The translations under genes and the position numbers were made by a program. A stretch of DNA of 64,000 nt, from contig NZ_CP183878.1 of the NCBI RefSeq assembly GCF_048572895.1, forward strand, positions 1 to 64,000, in the 5' to 3' direction. Position 1 is the first letter of the stretch. Each line of letters opens with the position of its first letter. Positions 35,827-45,975 of this stretch are shown here, in pieces. This stretch comes from Psychrobacillus sp048572895. Its GTDB lineage: Bacteria; Bacillota; Bacilli; Bacillales_A; Planococcaceae. The notes under the pieces are model-generated. The model saw nothing but the letters and a program-made list of their open reading frames with translations, made no database searches and was not told the origin of the DNA.

Positions 35827-36945
35827 ATGAGTCAAATCGAGTTAGTTGAGATTTCGAAGTCGTACGATAAACAACAAGATGTATTGAACGAAATCAATTT
35901 AACTATTGAAGAAGGTGAGTTCTTTGTCCTTGTTGGTCCTTCTGGATCTGGCAAGAGCACATTACTCAGAATGATTGCAGGATTGGAAGAAATCTCTGGA
36001 GGCACTTTAAAAATTAACGGTAAATCGATGAATCACATACCACCAAAGGATCGAGATTTATCAATGGTTTTTCAAAACTATGCCTTATATCCGCATTTGT
36101 CAGTAAAGGAGAATATTCTCTTTGGTTTAAAGGCAAAAAAAGTCGATAAACAAGAACGACAAAGAAGATTATTAGAAGCGGCTGAAATGATGGGACTAAC
36201 AGAATTGTTGGAACGTAAACCAAGAGAGCTTTCCGGTGGCCAAAGACAACGTGTTGCATTAGCAAGAACTATTGTCAGTCGAGCACCACTTTGTTTAATG
36301 GACGAACCGCTTTCCAATTTGGATGCCAAGCTTCGAGCTAATATGCGAGTCCAAATTCGTAGATTACAAAAAAAGATAGGAATGACATTGATATATGTTA
36401 CTCATGATCAAGTAGAAGCGATGACGATGGGTGACAGAATAATGGTTTTAAATGATGGTAAAATTCAACAGGTAGGTAAACCAATAACCCTTTATAATGA
36501 CCCTACCAATCTATTTGTTGCTAGTTTTATAGGATCTCCAAAGATGAATATGGGAATAGCGAGATTTTCAGAGGAAAGCAAAGAATTGATTGTGGAAAAC
36601 CAGCTACGAATTCCGGTCGATTCTGCATTGGTAAAAGATATTCACCTACATAAACAGTTAACTATTGGTATTCGGGCTGAGCATTTAATGCCTGGGACAA
36701 ATGAAAATACAAACCACTTTTTGGAAGTGGTCAATGTTGAGCAATTAGGAAATGAGACATCAATTGCTTTTGATGTTGGTTCAGAATTATGGACGGCTAA
36801 ATGGCCAGGGCAATGGTCCGTCCAAGTAGGCCAAAAAGTACCTGTCCAAATATTGCCGGAGAACCTACTATTCTTTAATACAGAAACAGGCGACTTAATT
36901 CGCTCTGCCTTGAAAGATAAAGAACAAGAGGTTTTGGCAATATGA
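35827..36945 (+). CDS. ugpC: Sugar ABC transporter ATPase UgpC/MsmK type (372 aa)
   Basis: This is a MalK-family ATPase with Walker A GPSGSGKST, signature LSGGQRQRVALARTI, Walker B LCLMDEPLSNLD and a C-terminal OB-fold (TOBE) region (about 240-360). It drives the UgpA/UgpE permeases. ATG 35827 sits after AGAGGAGG. It shares ATGA with the next gene, so translation is coupled. Glycerol-3-phosphate specificity comes from the operon context (UgpB-like binder and glycerophosphodiesterase). Confidence 0.9.
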   Translation: MSQIELVEISKSYDKQQDVLNEINLTIEEGEFFVLVGPSGSGKSTLLRMIAGLEEISGGTLKINGKSMNHIPPKDRDLSMVFQNYALYPHLSVKENILFGLKAKKVDKQERQRRLLEAAEMMGLTELLERKPRELSGGQRQRVALARTIVSRAPLCLMDEPLSNLDAKLRANMRVQIRRLQKKIGMTLIYVTHDQVEAMTMGDRIMVLNDGKIQQVGKPITLYNDPTNLFVASFIGSPKMNMGIARFSEESKELIVENQLRIPVDSALVKDIHLHKQLTIGIRAEHLMPGTNENTNHFLEVVNVEQLGNETSIAFDVGSELWTAKWPGQWSVQVGQKVPVQILPENLLFFNTETGDLIRSALKDKEQEVLAI

Positions 36946-37883
36946 GTATGACGAACGCTGCTCAAATAAAAGAAACAACTGTATTAGATATAGAGCAAGT
37001 GAAAAAGAAACAACGAATCAAAAGCTTTATTAAAGGTATGGCTTTTTTATTACCATCCATTATATTATTTAGTGTTTTCTTATTTTATCCGATGTTTCGT
37101 ACTATTTATCTTAGCTTTTTCTTAACAAAAGCTAACGGAGATCCAACTGTATTTGTTGGTTTGCAAAACTATATAACTATGTTTAGCTCACCAATTTTTC
37201 TAAAAAGTATAAAGTCTACATTTTTGTTTGTTCTATATACAGTTCCTGCATCAGTAATCATTAGTTTATTTCTCTCCATTATTGCTAATGAAAAGTTGAA
37301 AGGGATTGGCTTTTTCCGAACGATGTATTCCTCCACGATGGGGGTCTCTGTTGCAGCTGCATCTGTATTTTGGTTGTATTTATTTAATCCATCGATGGGA
37401 TTGCTTAACCAAGTATTAGGGACGTTTGGGATAGAAGGTATTGGATGGCTAACAGATCCGAAATGGGCTCTAATTTCTATATCTATAACTACGATTTGGA
37501 TGAATGTTGGATTTACTTTTTTAATTTTGTTGGGTGGCTTGCAATCTATCGATTCTTCTTTATACGAAAGTGCTGATATTGAAGGTGCGGGGTATTTATA
37601 TAAATTGAGAAGAGTGACTATTCCGATGCTGTCTCCAACCATGTTTTTTGTAATTACGGTAACAATTATTAATGCATTTCAATCCTTTGGCCAAATCGAT
37701 ATCCTTACACAGGGCGGTCCAATAAATGAAACTAATTTAATCGTTTATTCGATTTATCGAGAGGCTTTTGCGAATTATAAATTTGGATCCGCGAGTGCCC
37801 AAGCAATTGTTTTATTCATCTTGATTTTATTGATGACGGCATTGCAATTTAAACTTGGGGAAAGGAAGGTTCACTACCAATGA
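36942..37883 (+). CDS. ugpA: ABC transporter permease UgpA type (313 aa)
   Basis: This is a MalF/UgpA-type permease with six main membrane helices and an EAA loop (ESADIEGAGYLYKLRRVTIPM, one residue beyond the core). The overlapping ATGA starts and stops with ugpC and ugpE indicate tight coupling. It forms the membrane pore with UgpE. Confidence 0.9.
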   Translation: MSMTNAAQIKETTVLDIEQVKKKQRIKSFIKGMAFLLPSIILFSVFLFYPMFRTIYLSFFLTKANGDPTVFVGLQNYITMFSSPIFLKSIKSTFLFVLYTVPASVIISLFLSIIANEKLKGIGFFRTMYSSTMGVSVAAASVFWLYLFNPSMGLLNQVLGTFGIEGIGWLTDPKWALISISITTIWMNVGFTFLILLGGLQSIDSSLYESADIEGAGYLYKLRRVTIPMLSPTMFFVITVTIINAFQSFGQIDILTQGGPINETNLIVYSIYREAFANYKFGSASAQAIVLFILILLMTALQFKLGERKVHYQ

Positions 37884-38695
37884 CCATATCTAAAAGCCGA
37901 AAAGTCATTTTTTATGTATTACTGATCCTTTCAGCTCTTATATTAGTTGGACCAATGCTTATGGCCATTGTAATGAGCTTTATGACAAATCAAGATATAT
38001 TAACAGGTAGTATACCTAGCACATTAACTTTAGATAACTATGTCCGTGCATTTGAACGCTTTCCTTTATTTCGGTATTTGTTTAATAGTTTAGTAGTTTC
38101 TATGGTGATAATGATTGGACAACTTGTCTTATCTAGTTTGGCTGCCTATGCATTTGTTTTTCTAGAGTTTAGAGGAAGAGATTTATTGTTCTACGTATTT
38201 ATCGCGACGATGATGGTGCCTTTTGAAGCATCGATCATTCCTAATTTTCAAATCATCCGTGATTTAGGATGGATTGATACCTATGCAGGCTTGGCAGTAC
38301 CATTCTTTGCAACAGCATTTGGTACATTTTTGCTAAGGCAAAACTTTAAACAAATACCAAAGGAGTTGAGGGAAGCCAGTCAAATTGCGGGTATGGGTGA
38401 TTTTAAATATTATTTAACTGTCGTATTACCTGTTTCCAAGGCTAGTTTAGTGACATTAGGCATTTATGGATTTTTATCCTCTTGGAATATGTACTTATGG
38501 CCATTACTTTCGACGACAAATGATACGGTACGTACTGTACAAATCGGCTTAAAACAATTACAAACCCAGGAACAATTGAATGAATGGGGTGTCATAATGG
38601 CAGGTGCTGTCATTGTTATTATTCCAACATTATTATTGTTGTTCTTTGGACAGAAAAAGCTTCAAAAAGGATTAACTGAAGGCGCTTTAAAATAA
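37880..38695 (+). CDS. ugpE: ABC transporter permease UgpE type (271 aa)
   Basis: This is a MalG/UgpE-type permease. It has six helices, and the EAA loop ELREASQIAGMGDFKYYLTV lies before VLPVSKASLVTLGI. Its ATG overlaps the ugpA stop (ATGA). It is followed 30 bp later by the binding-protein gene with its own strong ribosome site, as usual for higher expression of the binder. Confidence 0.9.
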   Translation: MTISKSRKVIFYVLLILSALILVGPMLMAIVMSFMTNQDILTGSIPSTLTLDNYVRAFERFPLFRYLFNSLVVSMVIMIGQLVLSSLAAYAFVFLEFRGRDLLFYVFIATMMVPFEASIIPNFQIIRDLGWIDTYAGLAVPFFATAFGTFLLRQNFKQIPKELREASQIAGMGDFKYYLTVVLPVSKASLVTLGIYGFLSSWNMYLWPLLSTTNDTVRTVQIGLKQLQTQEQLNEWGVIMAGAVIVIIPTLLLLFFGQKKLQKGLTEGALK

Positions 38696-38724
38696 TCTTA
38701 TCAAAACAAAAGGGAGATTTTACA

Positions 38725-40083
38725 ATGAAAAAATTACTCGTATTCCTTACACTTGGGCTTGTATTATTTTTAGCAGCATGTAGTTCAAATGGGGGTTCTG
38801 CAAAGGAACCTGAAAATAATGGAGACAAACCTGATTCAACAGATAGCGCAGAAAAACAAGTGGTAACTTTTTGGCACTCTATGGGTGGAGCTGGACAGGA
38901 AGCATTGAACAAAATTGTGGAAGAATATAATACGTCTCAAGAAGGCATTCAAGTAAATGCTGAATATCAAGGAACTTATGATGAATCATTAACTAAGTTT
39001 AATGCTGTTGCTGGTTCAGATAGTGCACCTACAGTGATCCAAACATTTGAAATTGGGACAAAAGCAATGATTAACAGTGGACAAATTCTTCCTATTCAAG
39101 AGTTAATCGACGCAGACGGATATGATATGAGTGGGTTAGAAAAAAATATTACGAATTACTATTCATTAGATGGTAAGTTCTATTCAATGCCATTTAACTC
39201 TTCAACACCTGTTATGTATTACAACAAAGATGCATTTAAAGCAGCAGGACTTGATCCAGAGGCGGCACCAGAAACTTACGAGGAAGTAGAAGAAGCGAGC
39301 AAGGCAATCGTTGCATCTAATCCAAAGATGAAAGGTTTTGCATTACAAGCATACGGTTGGTTATGGGAACAATTATTAGCAAACCAAGGCGCATTATTAT
39401 TGAATAATGATAATGGACGTACGGATACTCCTACTGAAATTGGTTGGACTGAAGAAGAAGGTAAATCCATTTTAGAATGGGTAAAACGTATGGTTGATGA
39501 TAAAACTTTTGCTAACTATGGTACAAATGGAGATAACATGATGGCTGGTTTCCTAGCGGGCGATGTTTCGATGTTCTTACAATCGTCTGCAAGCTCAAGA
39601 GATGTAATCGACAATGCTCCATTTGAAGTAGGAATTGCCTTTTTACCACATCCTGAGGATAAGGAACGTCAAGGTGTCGTAATCGGTGGGGCAAGTCTTT
39701 GGATGATTGATGGTAAAGCAGAGGCAGAACAAAAAGCAGCTTGGGAATTCATGAAATATTTACAAACTAAAGAAGTACAAGCCGAGTGGCATGTTGGTAC
39801 TGGATACTTTGCTATCAACCCAGCGGCATATGACGAACAAATTGTAAAAGATGCATATGCTGAAAAACCACAATTACAAGTGACAGTGGATCAATTACAG
39901 TCAACGCAATCTTCTTACGCAACTCAAGGTGCGTTAATGGATATGCTTCCAGAAGGTCGTAAAATTATGGAAACTGCTCTTGAAACTATTTATAATGGCG
40001 GAGAGGTAGATCCAGCTTATAATTCTGCTGTTGAACAATTTAACGCAGCCATCAAACAGGCAAATGCTGCAAGAGGCGAATAA
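38725..40083 (+). CDS. ugpB: Extracellular solute-binding lipoprotein, UgpB type (452 aa)
   Basis: The signal peptide has lipobox FLAAC (Cys19). The cluster-B (MalE/UgpB) fold is shown by VVTFWHSMGGAGQEALNKIV (about 50-69), as in glycerol-3-phosphate binders, and by MPFNSSTPVMYYNKDAFKAAG. It should capture glycerol-3-phosphate or glycerophosphodiesters outside the cell for UgpAEC. A hairpin at 40109-40139 separates it from ugpQ. Confidence 0.9.
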   Translation: MKKLLVFLTLGLVLFLAACSSNGGSAKEPENNGDKPDSTDSAEKQVVTFWHSMGGAGQEALNKIVEEYNTSQEGIQVNAEYQGTYDESLTKFNAVAGSDSAPTVIQTFEIGTKAMINSGQILPIQELIDADGYDMSGLEKNITNYYSLDGKFYSMPFNSSTPVMYYNKDAFKAAGLDPEAAPETYEEVEEASKAIVASNPKMKGFALQAYGWLWEQLLANQGALLLNNDNGRTDTPTEIGWTEEEGKSILEWVKRMVDDKTFANYGTNGDNMMAGFLAGDVSMFLQSSASSRDVIDNAPFEVGIAFLPHPEDKERQGVVIGGASLWMIDGKAEAEQKAAWEFMKYLQTKEVQAEWHVGTGYFAINPAAYDEQIVKDAYAEKPQLQVTVDQLQSTQSSYATQGALMDMLPEGRKIMETALETIYNGGEVDPAYNSAVEQFNAAIKQANAARGE

Positions 40084-40108
40084 ATAAATTTCAACAAAAT
40101 TAGAAGAG

Positions 40109-40139
40109 AAAAAAGTATGCTCACCCATACTTTTTTTCT
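40109..40139 (+). terminator. Terminator-like hairpin between ugpB and ugpQ
   Basis: AAAAGTATG and CATACTTTT flank a six-base loop and are followed by TTT. It may lower ugpQ expression relative to ugpB. Confidence 0.7.
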
Positions 40140-40189
40140 TATATTTTGTTGTTCTGTTTATTATTGGAAAACAGAGAGGGAAAAATACA

Positions 40190-41044
40190 ATGACAAAAAT
40201 TTACGGTCACCGTGGTGCAAAAGGGACGTATCCTGAAAACACATTATTATCGTTTAAAAAAGCAATTGAACAAGGAGTAGAAGGATTGGAACTTGATGTA
40301 CATATGACAAAAGACGGGGAAATAGTAGTCATTCATGATGAAAGTCTTGAACGTACAACAGATGGGAGTGGCTATATTAAAAATCTAACTTTAGAAGAAG
40401 TTAAACAGTTTAGTGCAGGTTCGAAAAGCAAATATGCCCATTTTCCTAACTATGACGAAGCGGTATGGTCTGCGGAATGTGTACCGACACTTATTGAAGT
40501 TTTTGAATTGTTAAAGCCATATCCAACCGAACTGAATATTGAGTTAAAGACTTATATAGAAAAATATGATGGAATAGAAGAAAAAGTACTGTCCATCGTA
40601 AAGGAGTATGGCGATAATCGTAAAGTCATTTATTCTGCATTTCATTTACCGACGATATTACGTGTGAAAAAGATATCTCCTGATGCAAAAATCGCTTGGT
40701 TACTAAACGATAAAATTTCGCTTCCAAAAGATCAAATGGAAACTTTGGAACTCGAGGCCTTACATTTAGCAAAATCAATTGTATTGCCGAATAAAAGCGT
40801 ATCACTAAGATTAATTCAGTTAATGAGTACGCTAAACGGGACGGAAGCAAATGAAATTAAACAGTTAGTGGATATTGTTGAAAACGCAAATTCCGATGAT
40901 ATATTTAAAGATCTCTATAAACAAATACGCGTTTGGACCGTCAATGATCCTGAAGAAATGAAGCAATTATTGGAGTTAGGTGTTGATACGATCATGACAG
41001 ATTATCCGGAAAGAGCATTATTCATTAGAAATGAGCAGAAGTAA
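40190..41044 (+). CDS. ugpQ: Glycerophosphodiester phosphodiesterase, UgpQ type (284 aa)
   Basis: This is a TIM-barrel GDPD: IYGHRGAKGTYPENTLLSF (catalytic His-Arg), GLELDVHMTKDGEIVVIHD (metal Glu/Asp and second His) and late WTVNDPEEM. No signal peptide is seen, so it acts in the cytoplasm, hydrolysing imported glycerophosphodiesters to glycerol-3-phosphate plus alcohol. It completes the ugpCAEBQ set. An insertion region around 215-240 (LMSTLNGTEANEIKQLVD) is unlike the shortest members. Confidence 0.9.
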   Translation: MTKIYGHRGAKGTYPENTLLSFKKAIEQGVEGLELDVHMTKDGEIVVIHDESLERTTDGSGYIKNLTLEEVKQFSAGSKSKYAHFPNYDEAVWSAECVPTLIEVFELLKPYPTELNIELKTYIEKYDGIEEKVLSIVKEYGDNRKVIYSAFHLPTILRVKKISPDAKIAWLLNDKISLPKDQMETLELEALHLAKSIVLPNKSVSLRLIQLMSTLNGTEANEIKQLVDIVENANSDDIFKDLYKQIRVWTVNDPEEMKQLLELGVDTIMTDYPERALFIRNEQK

Positions 41045-41096
41045 TTCACTACAATCAATTGCTTCTAAAGAATTGTTTTTTACTAAAACAGTATAA

Positions 41097-41555
41097 GAAA
41101 AACCGGGTAAAAAGACGCCCGGTCCTCTAAGGTCAAAACCTGTTTCTATCGTTTCCGATGGGCTTTGGACAGACGTTTTGCTATATGATTACCGATTGAA
41201 TTTTTAGGGAAGCTAGTTGGTTGTGACGTTCGTCACAACCAACTAGCTTCCCTTTTTTTTCGATAATTTTATGGCTTGTGTCTGTCCTTCACCCTTCTAC
41301 AACTTTTAGAAACAGGTTAGTGCATTTTTGGATAACTAGAGATAAGATACTTTCTTATTCATAGAGTAAGCTCTCGAAGATGCAATTTCGTTCGCTATTT
41401 CGCTTCTTTATTGGAAAAACACTTACTACTTCTTTTTATTTCCACTAGAATATCAGAAATCTACTCTCTCCATTTATTATTGGATAATAGCATTATTTCT
41501 AATTCAAAAGCAATTACAAATAATTTTATACCATCTAAAATTTGAACAATTTTAT
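41097..41555 (-). repeat. Composite hairpin repeat, copy C (reverse, lacks the left foldback)
   Basis: Read on the minus strand it matches the right two-thirds of copies B, D and E, ending in GACCGGGCG...CCCGGTTTTTCTT. Its central hairpin (41207-41227 with 41232-41252, loop GTTC) has 21-bp perfect arms whose sequence differs from all other copies. It lies between the converging ugpQ and mscS genes, oriented as the downstream continuation of mscS. Confidence 0.85.
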
Positions 41556-41662
41556 CAACTTAGCTATTTCTGAAAGTGTCACAAACCCAGTGTGCACAAG
41601 ACCTTTATATATGCTATCTTATTTTTTAAAAATACAGTTATAGGCTTATTTGACTCCAGTTT

Positions 41663-42898
41663 TTATATATTAGCGATTTTTTTGAAATCATTGCCGGTTG
41701 GATTCTGGAATAATTGAATTCCAAACTCCGGTGCTACGGCGAAAAGATGGTCAAAGATATCGGCTTGAACCGTTTCATACACGGCCCATTGTATATCATT
41801 TGTAAATGCATATATTTCTATTGGTAAACCATGTTCGGTTGGTGCTAACTGTCTAACCATTAAAGTCATTTCTTGATTGATTCCAGGGTGATGTTGAAGA
41901 TAGGTATTAATATAAGCTCTAAATACACCGATATTCGTAAGAGCTCTTCCATTTACCCGACTACTTTGATTAATTTTATTTCTCGTATTGAATTCTGTAA
42001 TTTCACGTTCCCTTTGAGTTATATAATCTGAAAGATAGTGGATATTTTTAAAGTTATTGATCATCTCCTCAGTACAAAATGAAATACTGTTCTTATCAAT
42101 AAATAATGAACGCTTGATCCGTCGTCCTCCAGATTTTTGCATCCCTCTCCAATTTATAAAAGAATCGGATATTAGGGCATAGCTTGGTATCATCGTAATT
42201 GTTTTATCAAAGTTTTGTACCTTTACCGTATTTAGGGAGATATCAATAATGTCTCCGTCTGCCCCGTACTTCGGCATTTCAATCCAGTCACCAACCTGAA
42301 CCATATCATTGGTCGACAACTGAATCCCCGCGACAAGACCTAATAATGAGTCTCTAAAAACCAACATAAATACGGCAGAGAGAGCGCCAATTCCACTTAG
42401 AAGAAGAAGTGGGCTTTTCCCTATCAGGTTCGCTATCAGCAGAATGGCCCCAAGCGTTATGATAATAATTTTAACCACCTGAATATATCCTTTAATAGGC
42501 TTGGTCCTAGATACTTCATAGGTTTGATAAATATCATTCATTGCATTTAAAGAGCTATTAATAATGACTAATCCCATAATTATTAAATATGCTATTGCAA
42601 TCTTTTCGATCAATTGTTGAAGAGATTCTGGAAAAGCAGAAGCAAAGAAGTAAATAATAATCGCTGGAACAATATGCGATAATTTATGAAAAACTTTCCT
42701 TTCCAAAAGCATATCGTCCCATCGGAATTTAGTGTTTTTTACGATCTTAGAAATTATCCTGATTACCACTTTTTTAGTGATAAAATTAGCTAAAATACAA
42801 ATAAGTATTATTAAAAGAAACATGATAATAAGGGAAAGATACCCTGCAAAAGTAACATCCATATCAAATTTTAAAAGTTGTTTACTAATGTATTTCAT
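41663..42898 (-). CDS. MscS-family mechanosensitive channel, YbdG-like (411 aa)
   Basis: Four or more hydrophobic helices occur in the first 160 residues, then the pore/beta-domain block LLLLSGIGALSAVFMLVFRD with SLLGLVAGIQLSTNDMVQVGDWIEMP (about 165-210). These match the MscS superfamily, closest in layout to the miniconductance YbdG/MscM type with its long C-terminal domain. It protects against osmotic downshock. ATG 42898, spaced about 7 bases from GGGTGGGG, is preferred over the GTG at 42910. Confidence 0.88.
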   Translation of the reverse strand: MKYISKQLLKFDMDVTFAGYLSLIIMFLLIILICILANFITKKVVIRIISKIVKNTKFRWDDMLLERKVFHKLSHIVPAIIIYFFASAFPESLQQLIEKIAIAYLIIMGLVIINSSLNAMNDIYQTYEVSRTKPIKGYIQVVKIIIITLGAILLIANLIGKSPLLLLSGIGALSAVFMLVFRDSLLGLVAGIQLSTNDMVQVGDWIEMPKYGADGDIIDISLNTVKVQNFDKTITMIPSYALISDSFINWRGMQKSGGRRIKRSLFIDKNSISFCTEEMINNFKNIHYLSDYITQREREITEFNTRNKINQSSRVNGRALTNIGVFRAYINTYLQHHPGINQEMTLMVRQLAPTEHGLPIEIYAFTNDIQWAVYETVQADIFDHLFAVAPEFGIQLFQNPTGNDFKKIANI

Positions 42899-43198
42899 AT
42901 ATTTCCCCACCCATTATATATATTATTGTTGCAACTCATTGGAATGAGATAATTACCATTGTATCAGAAAAAAATGAACTTCACTTTCTTCGACACTTCA
43001 CGAGGAAACATTCTAGGATAACGATAGATAGGAGAGATAACTAGGGGGGTAATAGAGTTCAAATTAAAACTTGGAAGTATACTCCAGTCTAACTATGGGA
43101 CGACCATGAAAAACAATAGAATCGGGAAGGTCATGGAATTGGGAGAAAAACTTTGAGGAGTGAAGGTTTATGTCAGTATTTGTATTAATTAAAATAGA
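42899..43198. other. Intergenic region with a decayed short-gene copy
   Basis: No intact gene is seen. Bases 43105-43187 resemble 56530-56605: both contain CATGGAATTGGGAGAAAAA, then TTTGAGGAGTGAAG, then an ATG followed by TTTGTATT. Each has a ribosome-like GAGGAG before a very short frame. They look like two remnants of one gene family. Confidence 0.45.
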
Positions 43199-43263
43199 CA
43201 CTGTGTAGTGTAAGAAACAATCATGAGTTTTTAAATTATTATGCTTGTTTCTTACACCGGGTT
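43199..43263. repeat. CCCTGTGTAAG palindromic repeat, copy 3 (decayed)
   Basis: CACTGTGTAGTGTAAGAAAC pairs with GTTTCTTACACCGGG. The inner hairpin is eroded relative to copies 1, 2, 4 and 5. Confidence 0.7.
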
Positions 43264-43290
43264 ATTTTGTTAAGAGATACTTTAATCAAG

Positions 43291-44079
43291 CTATTCAATA
43301 GAGGTTGCAATTTTCAAAGCAATCATTGGATCCTTTACTTCATCTATGGTATAAACTACATTTTCCTTTTGCCAAGTAATTCGATTATCTGATTGATGCA
43401 CGTCAATGTGAGCGAATCCGTTCGGTTTAGGGATAGGCAATGTATGGGTTTCTAAAAAATCAGTGGCTTCTATAGCAAGCTTTTCTCCATTTTCTCCTTC
43501 TGAAGTACGTGTGTGTACAGCGATAGCCCAACGACCTTCATTCCAACTCGTCCACATGGAGCCAGCCCCAGCATCCTGATATCCTGTGATGCCGTAGCCA
43601 AGATCAATTGGTTGCCCTCCCAACTCACTAAAGTTTTGAAAAGCTACTTGTTCGCTTGCTTCCTGCAGGCTCGCATACTTTTGAGCATAAAAACGAGCTA
43701 TAATTTGGTCATCTGCTAAACTTTCCTGATTAATGGCAACTGGATCAGCGCTTTCGTAAAAAACAACTTCATAATGACTTTCATCTGATTTCGTCTTTGC
43801 TGTTAGATACTTTCCTTTTTCTAATGGTAGTTCATTTGGGAGTAGTTTAGTTAAATCGGTTTTCAAGTCTGTTTTTACTGCTTCTATCACTTCTACTTGT
43901 GTCATATCTGGTTTAGTTTGATTGGCTTCCTTTTCTGATGGGAGGTTTTGGTCCGGCTGGACTTCCGAAGTCTGTTCATTACTATCAGTGGTAATTTTTT
44001 TTTCGTCATCGTTAGTGGAACAGGCACTAAGCAAACTTACTGTAAGGATCGAGATAAAAATTGGTGTAAAAGACTTCAT
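43291..44079 (-). CDS. Putative lipoprotein of unknown function (262 aa)
   Basis: The signal peptide ends in lipobox LLSAC (Cys20), followed by a Ser/Asp/Glu-rich linker (about 21-65) and a globular domain (about 70-262) with HYEVVFYESADPVAIN and WNEGRWAIAVHTRT. I do not recognise the family. It is probably attached to the outer face of the membrane. It is transcribed away from the adjacent two-component/ABC module. Confidence 0.75.
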   Translation of the reverse strand: MKSFTPIFISILTVSLLSACSTNDDEKKITTDSNEQTSEVQPDQNLPSEKEANQTKPDMTQVEVIEAVKTDLKTDLTKLLPNELPLEKGKYLTAKTKSDESHYEVVFYESADPVAINQESLADDQIIARFYAQKYASLQEASEQVAFQNFSELGGQPIDLGYGITGYQDAGAGSMWTSWNEGRWAIAVHTRTSEGENGEKLAIEATDFLETHTLPIPKPNGFAHIDVHQSDNRITWQKENVVYTIDEVKDPMIALKIATSIE

Positions 44080-44277
44080 CTGAATCTTCCTTTCTCCATA
44101 TATTTAATTTTTCCCTACCTACAAAAAAGTAAACTCCCTTTGTTGGTGAGGGGTGCCAGGTTTTAAAAGAAGAACCTTCGCTTTTTTTATGCTTAAATTC
44201 TACAAATGACTTCGATATGTTAGGTGTGAAATGTAATGGTATGCTTAGTAAAAAGTAGATAACAAGGTGGTGGCAAT

Positions 44278-44970
44278 ATGGAAAAGCAAATTCACATTTT
44301 AGTAGTGGAAGATGATAATGATATAAATGAATTATTATGTAATATTATTAGGAAAAGTGGTTATATCCCACAGCCTGCCTATTCAGGTACGGAAGCAATG
44401 CTATATATCAAAAATAGGGAATGGGATATGCTACTACTAGATTTAATGCTCCCAGGGATGACGGGAGAAGAAATTTTAGAGAATATAAGTGAGCGGATGA
44501 CCTGCCCAATCATTATTATTTCTGCAAGGTTAGAACAACAAACGAAAATTGATGCATTGCGAACAGGGGCGGATGATTATATAACAAAACCTTTTGATAT
44601 TGGAGAGGTATCTGCTAGAATTGATTCGCATTTGAGAAGATATCAAAAGATGGGTAACATTTCAAAAAAGAAAGAACTTCGCTATAAGGACTTAACTATT
44701 GATACAGAGGCAAAATTGGTACAAGTGAATAACAAAATACTCACTCTAACAGCCCGTGAATATGCTATTTTAAATTTATTATTATCTTCACCAAAAAAGA
44801 TTTTCACAAAAGCAAATGTGTTTGAAAGTGTGTGGAAAGAAGAATTCCACGGAGATGATAACACGATCAATGTACATATAAGTAATGTTCGAAACAAGCT
44901 AGCGAAGGCCAATCCGAACGAGGAATATATCGAAACAATTTGGGGTATGGGGTACCGATTGAAAACTTAA
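44278..44970 (+). CDS. OmpR-family response regulator (230 aa)
   Basis: The receiver domain has EDDND acidic pocket residues, phospho-acceptor Asp55 in LLLDLMLPGM and Lys in YITKPFD (about 104). The winged-helix DNA-binding domain (about 130-230) ends VHISNVRNKLAKAN...IETIWGMGYRL. It is the first gene of an RR-ABC-ABC-kinase module and probably controls the transporter genes beside it. Confidence 0.93.
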   Translation: MEKQIHILVVEDDNDINELLCNIIRKSGYIPQPAYSGTEAMLYIKNREWDMLLLDLMLPGMTGEEILENISERMTCPIIIISARLEQQTKIDALRTGADDYITKPFDIGEVSARIDSHLRRYQKMGNISKKKELRYKDLTIDTEAKLVQVNNKILTLTAREYAILNLLLSSPKKIFTKANVFESVWKEEFHGDDNTINVHISNVRNKLAKANPNEEYIETIWGMGYRLKT

Positions 44971-45051
44971 GGTTTTCTTAAGAAACGCCTTAAGCATTTC
45001 TTATGTTTTCCTTTCTATACTAAAAAGTATCACATGGAGGAGGCGGGAAAT

Positions 45052-45975
45052 ATGGGCGATTATATTTTGAAAACAAACCAATTAACCAAACAATATAAAC
45101 ATCAACTTGCATTACACAAAGTCAATCTATCTATTAAAAAAGGGTCCATCTATGGGTTTATCGGACAAAACGGAGCTGGTAAATCAACTCTTATTCGAAC
45201 AGTTACAGGTTTAGCCATTCCATCAACAGGGACAATTGAATTATTTGGGGAAAGCAATGAACAGCATTTAATTGATGCTAGGAAGCGGATTGGGACAATT
45301 ATAGAAGGCCCCGCATTGTATCCACAAATGACTGCGGCAGAAAACCTGGAAGCACATCGATTGTTAAAAGGGATTCCAGGAAAAGAGTGTATCGAGAAAA
45401 CACTAGTGTTGGTTGGTCTAAATGATACCGGAAAGAAGAAAGCAAAAAATTTTTCGTTAGGTATGAAACAAAGGCTTGGACTCGGAATTGCTTTACTAGG
45501 AGACCCAGAGTTTTTAATTTTGGATGAACCGATTAATGGATTGGACCCCATGGGAGTAATAGAAATACGAGAGTTGTTGAAAAAGTTGAATCGTGAATAT
45601 GGCATTACTATTTTAATTTCCAGTCATATTTTAAGTGAACTTCACTTGTTAGCTACCCACTATGGAATTATTCATAAAGGCGAGTTACTGGAGCAATTAA
45701 CAGTAGAGGAGCTAAACAACAAATGCCAGCAGTATTTACATATTAAAGTAGATAACGTAGAAAAAGCAGCTGCCCTACTGGAAAATAAACTAGCGACTGC
45801 TAAATTTGAAGTGATGCCGGATGAAACGATTAAATTATTCGATTATCTAAATACCCCTGGGAAAGTTTCCACATTCCTTGCAAGTGAAGGATTGGTTATC
45901 GAACAATTCATGCCATTGGGGGAGGATTTGGAAACGTACTTCATGAACCGGATCGGGGGTGCCAAGTATGAATAA
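45052..45975 (+). CDS. ABC transporter ATPase, antimicrobial-peptide immunity type (307 aa)
   Basis: Walker A GQNGAGKST, signature FSLGMKQRLGLGIALL, and Walker B FLILDEPINGLDP. The FSLGMKQR signature and ILSELHLLATHYGII block are typical of bacitracin/lantibiotic immunity exporters of the BcrA type. ATG 45052, placed after GGAGGAGGCGGG, is preferred to the upstream ATG at 45034. It overlaps the permease gene. Confidence 0.9.
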   Translation: MGDYILKTNQLTKQYKHQLALHKVNLSIKKGSIYGFIGQNGAGKSTLIRTVTGLAIPSTGTIELFGESNEQHLIDARKRIGTIIEGPALYPQMTAAENLEAHRLLKGIPGKECIEKTLVLVGLNDTGKKKAKNFSLGMKQRLGLGIALLGDPEFLILDEPINGLDPMGVIEIRELLKKLNREYGITILISSHILSELHLLATHYGIIHKGELLEQLTVEELNNKCQQYLHIKVDNVEKAAALLENKLATAKFEVMPDETIKLFDYLNTPGKVSTFLASEGLVIEQFMPLGEDLETYFMNRIGGAKYE